Positions 13,153 through 18,678 of a stretch of 18,678 nt of DNA are shown one piece after another. The DNA comes from Actinomycetes bacterium (GTDB lineage Bacteria; Actinomycetota; Actinomycetes; Propionibacteriales; Nocardioidaceae). A program made the position numbers and the translations under genes. The notes under the pieces are model-generated. The model did not search any database and was not told the DNA's origin. It saw only the letters and a program-made list of their open reading frames with translations. Each line of letters starts with the position of its first letter. Position 1 is the first letter of the stretch. The stretch lies in contig JAEZEJ010000056.1 of the NCBI GenBank assembly GCA_023417775.1, positions 1 through 18,678 on the forward strand. Reading direction: 5' to 3'.

Positions 13153-13188
13153 GTGACGGGGGGTCCCGTCATTTCTAGGCTGTGGGTC
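13153..13188 (+). promoter_or_regulatory. ABC transporter promoter, likely leaderless
   Basis: GTGACG (13153-13158) and TAGGCT (13176-13181) are separated by 17 bases, the ideal spacing for a sigma-A promoter. The expected +1 is at 13188-13189, which coincides with the ATG at 13189. No Shine-Dalgarno sequence precedes that ATG. Confidence 0.6.
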
Positions 13189-13950
13189 ATGACCACCAGC
13201 ACCGTGGCCGCCCAGGCCCGCGACCTCGTCAAGATCTACGGCAAGAACGATGCCGAGGTGCACGCCCTCGACGGCGTCACCCTCGACATCCTCGACGGCG
13301 AGTTCACCGCCGTCATGGGCCCCTCGGGGTCGGGCAAGTCCACCCTCATGCACTGCATGGCCGCCCTGGACGCGCCGTCCGCCGGATCGGTCGTCATCGG
13401 CGATACCGAGCTCGCCGCGCTCAAGGACAAGGACCTCACGCGGCTGCGCCGCGATCGGGTCGGCTTCGTGTTCCAGGCGTTCAACCTGGTCCCGACCCTG
13501 ACGGCCGAGGAGAACATCCTCCTGCCGCTGTCCATCGCCGGTCGCAAGCCCGATGAGGACTGGTACCGCCAGGTCATCGAGGCCGTCGGACTGGCCGACC
13601 GGCTCAAGCACCGTCCCAATGAGATGTCCGGCGGTCAGCAGCAGCGGGTCGCCTGCGCCCGTGCGCTCGTCGGACGACCCTCGATCGTCTTCGCCGACGA
13701 GCCCACCGGCAATCTCGACAGCACCTCCGGTGCCGAGGTGCTCGGCTTCCTGCGGCGCAGCGTCGACGAGTTCGGGCAGACCATCGTCATGGTGACGCAC
13801 GATCCGGTCGCCGCCTCGTACACCGACCGGGTCGTCTTCCTGGCCGACGGCGTCGTCGTCGACGAGCTGCGCCGGCCGACGGCGGAGACCGTGCTCGAGC
13901 GCATGACCGCCCTGCAGCAGCGTGCCATGGGCACGCCGCAGGAGGGCTGA
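13189..13950 (+). CDS. ABC transporter ATP-binding protein, LolD/MacB type
   Basis: The 253-residue ATPase carries every nucleotide-binding motif: Walker A GPSGSGKS (44-51), Q-loop Q96 in FQAFNLVPTLTAEEN, signature MSGGQQQR (146-153), Walker B IVFADEP (166-172) and switch histidine H204 in MVTHDP. FQAFNLVPTLTAEENI and the NLDS D-loop identify the LolD/MacB/FtsE subgroup, whose members power extracytoplasmic pulling or export rather than solute import. The ATG at 13189 begins MTTSTVAAQARDLVKIYG; in-frame codons upstream give no family sequence. The product is followed after five bases by its FtsX-type partner. Regulation through the CTCAGGG repeats is inferred. Confidence 0.94.
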   Translation: MTTSTVAAQARDLVKIYGKNDAEVHALDGVTLDILDGEFTAVMGPSGSGKSTLMHCMAALDAPSAGSVVIGDTELAALKDKDLTRLRRDRVGFVFQAFNLVPTLTAEENILLPLSIAGRKPDEDWYRQVIEAVGLADRLKHRPNEMSGGQQQRVACARALVGRPSIVFADEPTGNLDSTSGAEVLGFLRRSVDEFGQTIVMVTHDPVAASYTDRVVFLADGVVVDELRRPTAETVLERMTALQQRAMGTPQEG

Positions 13951-13955
13951 GCCCG

Positions 13956-16505
13956 ATGCTGAAAGTCACGCTGCGCAATCTGCTCGCGCGCAAGGTACGG
14001 CTCATCCTCAGCGCCTTCGCGATCGTGCTGGGCATCGCCTTCGTCGCCGGATCACTGGTCTTCACCGACACCATGGGCAAGAGCTTCGACAACATCGTCT
14101 ACGGCACGGTCTCGGACGTGAACGTGCGATTCGAGGACTCGGGTCAAGCCGGCTTGGAGAATCAGGTCAACCTCGACGACCGCTCCATGCCCGCCTCCCT
14201 CGTGCAGTCCATCGCGGAGGTCGACGGGGTGGCCCGGGCTGACGGCAATGTCGAGGGGATGGGCCTCTTCGTCAAGAAGAAGGACGGCACGCTGCTCGGC
14301 GGCACCGGCGCCCCGACGCTCGCCTTCAACTGGAATGACGCGCCCAATGCGGACGGCAACCAGATCGCCACGATCAGCCGGGGCGAGGTTCCCGAGGGAC
14401 CCGACGAGGTGGCCATCGATGAGCGATCGGTCGAGAACGCCGGCTACGAGCTCGGCGACACCGTCGAGATGTTCACCACCGGCGCCGAGCCGCAGGTCGA
14501 GGCGAAGCTGGTCGGCATCGTGGAGTTCGCGGGAGGCGGCCTGGCCGGTGCCACGCTCGTCACCTTCGACACCCCGCGGGCCCAGGAGCTGTTCCTGGAC
14601 GGCGAGGACGCCTACTCCTCGGTCTCCGTCGAGGCCGAGCCCGGGGTCTCGCAGACCGAGCTCGCCGACCGGGTCGCCCAGGTGCTCCCCGACGGCACCG
14701 AGGCGGTCACCGGCGACGATCTCGCCGACGAGACCCAGTCGATCATCAACACGGTCCTCGGATTCCTCAACACCTTCCTGCTCGTCTTCGCCGCGATCGC
14801 GCTGGTCGTGGGCACCTTCCTCATCGTCAACACCTTCTCGATCCTGGTCGCACAGCGCAGCCGGGAGCTGGCGCTGCTGCGGGCCATGGGCGCCTCGCGC
14901 GGCCAGGTGACGCGGTCCGTGCTGACGGAGGCCTTCGCCGTGGGCGTGCTGGGCTCGACCCTCGGCCTCGTCCTCGGTTATGGGCTCGCGGGGGTGCTGA
15001 AGGCGATCTTCGGCCAGTTCGGACTCGACCTGTCGGGCACCGCGCTGGTCTTCGCGCCGCGCACGGTCGTCGTCTCCTATGTCGTCGGCATCGTGGTGAC
15101 GATGGTGGCGGCGTGGTTCCCGGCCCGCCGGGCCGCCAAGGTGCCGCCAGTGGCAGCGATGCGCGACGATGTCGCCTTGCCTGAGGGCACGATCCGCAAG
15201 CGGCTCATCGTCGGTGTCGCCTTCGCCGCCGCCGGTGCGGCGCTCATGGCGACCGGGCTGTTCGGCGATGTTCCGAAGGCGCCCGCCTGGATCGGCATCG
15301 GCATCTTCCTCGTGCTCATGGCAGTGGCGCTCACGAGCCCGGTGACCGCGCTGCCGGTCATCGCGGTCGCGGGTCTGCTCAACCGGACGCTGTTCGGTGC
15401 GGTCGGCCGGTTGGCGACCGAGAACGCCCGCCGCAATCCGCGGCGGACGGCGGCCACCGCCTCGGCGCTGATGATCGGTCTCGCGCTCGTGACGACGATG
15501 TCGGTGCTCGGCTCCTCGATCAACCGGTCCATCGAGGCGGGGGTCGACGAGCAGTTCACCACCGACTTCCTGGTGTCCAATGCGATCGGGCAGCCCTTCT
15601 CGACGACGGTGGCCGAGGATGTCGCCGTGCTGCCGGGCGTCGGGGAGGTCTCCGCGGAGCAGAACATCGCCTTCGGGGTCGATGACCGTGCCGTCTACGG
15701 GTCGGCGGTCGACCCGGCCTCGCTGGATCGCATCTTCGAACTCAGCTATGTCTCCGGCCAGGCTCCGGAGTCGACCGATCAGATCGCCGTCAACGAGACG
15801 ACGGCCGATCAGCTCGGCGTGGGCGCCGGCGATCGGCTGGACCTGACCTTCCCGGGGGCCCAACGACCTGTGACGGTCAGCGGCGTCTATGCCGATACCT
15901 ATGTCGTCGGCCCGTCGCTGGTGCTGCGCGATCTCGTCGAGGAGGTCGGCCTGAAGCGCGCGGACTCCTATCTCGCGGTCAACGCGGCGCCCGGGGCCGA
16001 CCTGGGCGAGGTCGGCGATGAGATCACCGCGGCGGTCGCCGACATCCCGACGGTCACGGTGCAGGACAAGCAGGAGTTCGCCGACGCCCAACGGGCGCAG
16101 GTGAACCAGCTGCTCTACCTGATCTACGCGCTGCTCGGCCTGGCGATCGTGATCGCGGTGCTCGGCATCATCAACACCCTCTCGCTCAGCGTGATCGAGC
16201 GGACCCGCGAGGTCGGCCTGCTGAGGGCCGTGGGCCTGTCGCGTCGTCAGCTGCGCCGGATGGTGCGCCTGGAGTCGATGGCCATCGCGGTCCTGGGGGC
16301 GTTGCTGGGCATCGCCTCGGGCCTGTTGTTCGGTGTCTCCCTGCGCAGTGCGTTCAGCGATGAGGGCATCACCCACCTGGACATCCCGTGGGTGCAGCTG
16401 GTGGTCTTCGTCGCGGTCGCGGCGGTGGTCGGCGTGCTGGCGGCGGTGCTGCCGGCGTGGCGCGCCTCGCGGCTCAACGTCCTGCGCGCCATCGCCACCG
16501 ACTGA
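13956..16505 (+). CDS. FtsX/MacB-type ABC transporter permease
   Basis: The 849-residue protein has two FtsX-like halves. Helix 1 (about 16-38) is followed by an extracytoplasmic MacB-PCD-like domain (40-260) and three helices (about 264-292, 329-352, 371-390). Two linker helices (about 416-436 and 445-475) lead to a second copy: helix about 499-523, external domain 525-710, then helices about 719-746, 775-796 and 813-838. The repeated motifs RSRELALLRAMGASRGQV and RTREVGLLRAVGLSRRQL after helices 2 and 8 are the coupling regions contacting the ATPase. GGAGG at 13941-13945 precedes the ATG. Such pairs in Actinobacteria are linked to lipoprotein, peptide or envelope stress handling; no substrate can be assigned here. 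Confidence 0.92.
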   Translation: MLKVTLRNLLARKVRLILSAFAIVLGIAFVAGSLVFTDTMGKSFDNIVYGTVSDVNVRFEDSGQAGLENQVNLDDRSMPASLVQSIAEVDGVARADGNVEGMGLFVKKKDGTLLGGTGAPTLAFNWNDAPNADGNQIATISRGEVPEGPDEVAIDERSVENAGYELGDTVEMFTTGAEPQVEAKLVGIVEFAGGGLAGATLVTFDTPRAQELFLDGEDAYSSVSVEAEPGVSQTELADRVAQVLPDGTEAVTGDDLADETQSIINTVLGFLNTFLLVFAAIALVVGTFLIVNTFSILVAQRSRELALLRAMGASRGQVTRSVLTEAFAVGVLGSTLGLVLGYGLAGVLKAIFGQFGLDLSGTALVFAPRTVVVSYVVGIVVTMVAAWFPARRAAKVPPVAAMRDDVALPEGTIRKRLIVGVAFAAAGAALMATGLFGDVPKAPAWIGIGIFLVLMAVALTSPVTALPVIAVAGLLNRTLFGAVGRLATENARRNPRRTAATASALMIGLALVTTMSVLGSSINRSIEAGVDEQFTTDFLVSNAIGQPFSTTVAEDVAVLPGVGEVSAEQNIAFGVDDRAVYGSAVDPASLDRIFELSYVSGQAPESTDQIAVNETTADQLGVGAGDRLDLTFPGAQRPVTVSGVYADTYVVGPSLVLRDLVEEVGLKRADSYLAVNAAPGADLGEVGDEITAAVADIPTVTVQDKQEFADAQRAQVNQLLYLIYALLGLAIVIAVLGIINTLSLSVIERTREVGLLRAVGLSRRQLRRMVRLESMAIAVLGALLGIASGLLFGVSLRSAFSDEGITHLDIPWVQLVVFVAVAAVVGVLAAVLPAWRASRLNVLRAIATD

Positions 16506-16525
16506 GGGGTCAGCCGCCCGGCGCG

Positions 16526-16574
16526 GGTACGGGGGCGACCTCATCGCCGCTCATCGATGAGGTCGACCCGTACC
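16526..16574 (+). terminator. Long stem-loop terminator after the FtsX-type gene
   Basis: CGACCTCATCG (16536-16546) pairs perfectly with CGATGAGGTCG (16555-16565) across an 8-base loop. The outer bases GGTAC (16526-16530) pair with GTACC (16570-16574), with a mismatch and a one-base bulge between. The combined stem is about 19 bp. No T-run follows. Confidence 0.6.
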
Positions 16575-16658
16575 GCCGTGACGGATGACATTCCGGTGGC
16601 ATCCGTCCGGAACAGGAGGTTGGCGGTAGCCTGATGCCGACAGTGACGGGAGATCGAC

Positions 16659-17579
16659 GTGCGGCAGCTGGCTCCACCTGGTGACGCCGAGCGTCCGGTA
16701 CTGCGTCGAGCGGAGCGCGAGGCGGCCTCCTGGGGGCATCCGGAGGTCGATGTCGAGCACCTCCTGCTCGCGCTGGCCGACCTCCCGGGCCCGGCCCGCG
16801 GCCTCCTGCTCGCCAATGGCGTCTCCTATGTCATCGCCTCGCTGGCCTTCGAGCGGCAGCTCGGGAATGGTCGCGTCACCCACCGCGCGCGCATCGAGCG
16901 GGCGAGCGAGCATCGATCGACCGCGGGCCGGGAGCTGAGCTGGTCGCCTCGCGCCCTCGAGGCCGTTCGCGGGGTGGAGTCCGGCAGCGACCTCGACCTC
17001 TTGGTGGCCGTCCTCACGGAGGGGTCCGGTGCGGCGGTCGACCTCCTCGACGCGGTGGGCACGAGTCCGAGCGTGGTGCTGGGCGCCGTGGCCCGTTCCG
17101 GGGGTCCGAGGATGCGCCGGGCGACCGGCACCAGGAGCCTCAGCATCGCGCACGCCGTACGGATCGAGGTGCCGGCGGCAGTCGTCTGGTCCGAGGTCGA
17201 CGACCCGATGCGCTGGCCGTTGGCCCGCCCGGATCTCTCGGTCCGCGAGCGTGAGGCGGGGCAGTGGGAGTACACCGCGACCCGATCGACGACCACCGTC
17301 ACCGGGTTGATCACCCTGCTGGCCCGGGTGGCTCCCTGGGGCGTGACCTTCGAGGTGACGTGGGACGGACGGTCCGAGGCGCAACGGCATTCCTTCGTCG
17401 TCGTGGAGGAGGCGCCGGAGGCCACCACCCTGGAGCTGTATGTGCAGTCCGATTTCCGTTCCTCCGCACCGGCCTGGGTGCGCCGCCGGCTCGCTCGCAC
17501 CGTCGAACGAGCGTCCCGGCGCCGGGCACGCGAGGAGCTGGACGCCGTAGCGCGGCACCTGGAGCAGTTCGGCCGCTGA
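16659..17579 (+). CDS. Clp-N-like domain fused to an SRPBCC/polyketide-cyclase-like domain
   Basis: The 306-residue protein has two parts. Residues about 10-148 hold two helical repeats resembling the Clp N-terminal substrate-binding fold: ERPVLRRAEREAASWGHPEVDVEHLLLALAD, then LSWSPRALEAVRGVESGSDLDLLVAVLTE. In Clp ATPases this fold binds adaptors or substrates. Residues about 161-305 start SLSIAHAVRIEVPAAVVWSEVDDPMRWPL and end in a long C-terminal helix (VRRRLARTVERASRRRAREELDAVARHL), which fits the START-like SRPBCC fold that encloses a hydrophobic ligand. No Walker A motif or protease domain is present, so it is not a ClpC fragment. GTG at 16659 follows GGGAGA by five bases, and TAGCCT at 16627-16632 is a possible -10 box. 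Function is unknown; sensing or chaperoning of a small molecule is conjecture. Confidence 0.7.
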   Translation: MRQLAPPGDAERPVLRRAEREAASWGHPEVDVEHLLLALADLPGPARGLLLANGVSYVIASLAFERQLGNGRVTHRARIERASEHRSTAGRELSWSPRALEAVRGVESGSDLDLLVAVLTEGSGAAVDLLDAVGTSPSVVLGAVARSGGPRMRRATGTRSLSIAHAVRIEVPAAVVWSEVDDPMRWPLARPDLSVREREAGQWEYTATRSTTTVTGLITLLARVAPWGVTFEVTWDGRSEAQRHSFVVVEEAPEATTLELYVQSDFRSSAPAWVRRRLARTVERASRRRAREELDAVARHLEQFGR

Positions 17580-17581
17580 GC

Positions 17582-18678
17582 TCACACGGCCCAGGCGGCG
17601 AGCGGGACCGTGAGCAGGCAGGCGACGGCACCGAGCGAGACGAAGCGGATCCACGGCACCCGCACGCCCGCGGCTTCGAGGCGCTGATGCCACAGCAGCG
17701 TCGCGAGGGAGGCCCACGGGGTCACGAGGGGACCGGCATTGACGCCGACGAGCAGGGCGATGAGGGATCGGGGGTCGGCGGCGATCGGCTCGAGAGCCAG
17801 GTAGGCGGGCAGGTTGTTGACCAGATTGGCCGCGACGGCACCGAGTGAGGCGACGGCGAGCGGCGATGACACCTCGATCGCGTCGATCCGATCGGCCGGG
17901 AAGGCCTTCAGCAGGGACTCCATCGCCACGAAGAGGCCGGCGGCGAACACGAGCAGGGGCCACGGCACCAGCGATGGGCGCAGGCACCGTCGATCCTCCC
18001 GGACGAGGGCGATGAGGCCGAGCACGATCGCCGCGACCGTCGCCGGGATCCACGGCGGCAGCCCGGAGACCAGGGCGGGCAGCAGGAGGAGCAGGACCCC
18101 GCACGACCAGCGCCGTCGGCGCGGATCGGTCGTCTCCTCGGGGATCACGGAGCGATAGCGCCGGCGCAGCGTCCGGAGGAAGACCAGGGCGATGATCGCC
18201 ATGGGCACCAGGATCGCGACGACGGCCGGACGCCAGGTCAGCGCCGCGAATCCCCCGGGAGTCGGGGAGTCGAGGCGCTGATGGGCCAGCAGATTGGTCA
18301 GGTTCGACACCGGCAGCAGCAGTGAGCCGGTATTCGCGAGCCAGACGGTCGTGATGGCGAAGGGCAGCGGATCCAGTCCGAGCCGCCGCGCCGTGAGCAC
18401 GACGACGGGGGTGAGCAGCACGGCGGTCGTGTCGAGCGAGAGGAACACGGTCGACACGACGGCGAGGGCGGCGAAGACCAGCCAGAGCAGCCACACCCGG
18501 CCGCGTCCGAGTTGCTCGGCACGGTGGACGAACATCGCGAACACGCCGGCCCGGTCCGCCAGCTCGGCGACGACGCTGATCGCCGCCACGAAGGCCAGCA
18601 CCGGCGCGGTCCGCGCGATGAGCTCGCGCAGAGCGCCGGCCGGGAGCAGGCCGGTCGCGGCCGCGGCGAGGCCCGCGG
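17582..18678 (-). CDS. ArsB/NhaD-like ion transporter permease, 5' end outside window
   Basis: The minus-strand frame is open from the right edge to a stop at 17582-17584, giving 365 visible residues. It is hydrophobic throughout, with about ten helices. The segments LARTAPVLAF-type near the edge, VAAISVVAELADRAGVF, LSLDTTAVLLTPVVVLTARR, ANTGSLLLPVSNLTNLL and AANLVNNLPAYLAL match the ArsB/arsenical pump and related ion-transporter superfamily; the paired TTAVLLTP and NNLPAYL hairpins are its substrate-site loops. Visible sequence covers most of a ~410-residue protein, with the first helix missing. No arsR, arsC or arsenite-responsive site is seen nearby, so arsenic is not assured; an organic anion or other ion is possible. 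It ends two bases from the convergent Clp-N fusion gene. Confidence 0.85.
   Translation of the reverse strand, partial: AGLAAAATGLLPAGALRELIARTAPVLAFVAAISVVAELADRAGVFAMFVHRAEQLGRGRVWLLWLVFAALAVVSTVFLSLDTTAVLLTPVVVLTARRLGLDPLPFAITTVWLANTGSLLLPVSNLTNLLAHQRLDSPTPGGFAALTWRPAVVAILVPMAIIALVFLRTLRRRYRSVIPEETTDPRRRRWSCGVLLLLLPALVSGLPPWIPATVAAIVLGLIALVREDRRCLRPSLVPWPLLVFAAGLFVAMESLLKAFPADRIDAIEVSSPLAVASLGAVAANLVNNLPAYLALEPIAADPRSLIALLVGVNAGPLVTPWASLATLLWHQRLEAAGVRVPWIRFVSLGAVACLLTVPLAAWAV

Noticed and set aside
13076..13188. tRNA-Ser gene after tadA
   Set aside because: I looked for a cloverleaf because this order is common in Actinobacteria; only a long stem-loop and promoter elements are present.
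14052..16544. 830-residue minus-strand open frame opposite the FtsX-type gene
   Set aside because: Asp/Arg/His-rich shadow of a clear permease gene; no membrane or domain pattern.
16551..18494. 647-residue minus-strand open frame spanning two genes
   Set aside because: It crosses the Clp-N fusion gene and overlaps the ArsB-type gene in another frame; composition is Arg/Ala/Pro-rich without motifs.
17582..18678. Arsenic resistance locus
   Set aside because: Only the permease is visible; no arsR, arsC or related gene is within the window, so the substrate cannot be claimed.

Overview
The window is high-GC actinobacterial DNA. Evidence: a WhiB-family regulator, GC-ending codons, GTG starts, TAnnnT -10 boxes, and the typical grouping of upp, a 'tRNA adenosine deaminase-associated' gene and tadA. 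No tRNA, rRNA, CRISPR array, insertion sequence or phage gene was seen. Both ends cut a gene: a diacylglycerol-kinase-family protein on the left and an ArsB-type permease on the right.

Layout. (1) 1-1385: tail of the lipid-kinase gene, a 292-bp regulatory interval with a perfect CRP/GlxR-type box, whiB1, then a gene-poor stretch with the C-terminal remnant of an unidentified minus-strand gene. (2) About 1385-4490: pntA-pntB, a two-subunit proton-translocating NAD(P) transhydrogenase with a one-base gap. (3) 4600-11018: a LysR regulator divergent from a four-gene set: coniferyl-aldehyde-dehydrogenase-like ALDH, L-gulonolactone-dehydrogenase-like flavoprotein, D-threonine-aldolase-like PLP enzyme and APC-type permease. 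This reads as an inducible uptake and breakdown route, possibly for a beta-hydroxy amino acid; the substrate is unknown. (4) 11021-13075: a small membrane protein and upp on the minus strand, then a tadA-associated gene and tadA on the plus strand. (5) 13189-16505: an ABC ATPase and a large FtsX/MacB-type permease behind an apparently leaderless promoter. (6) 16659-17579: an unusual protein joining a Clp-N-like domain to an SRPBCC-like domain. (7) 17582-18678, minus: ArsB-type permease, cut by the window edge.

The composition looks mosaic. pntA and the first ~354 codons of pntB contain no GAT, AAT or TAT codon, whereas genes on both sides use them freely. The change back falls inside pntB, at or after the conserved GRLPGHMN segment. 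On the left, the pntA upstream region abuts a gene fragment with a different codon style. The window is therefore either a genome with a transferred pntAB block or a chimeric assembly; sequence alone does not decide.

The best candidates for undescribed biology are the LysR-linked ALDH/flavoprotein/aldolase/permease cluster and the Clp-N/SRPBCC fusion. The regulatory sites upstream of whiB1 and of the ABC transporter are clear enough to test.
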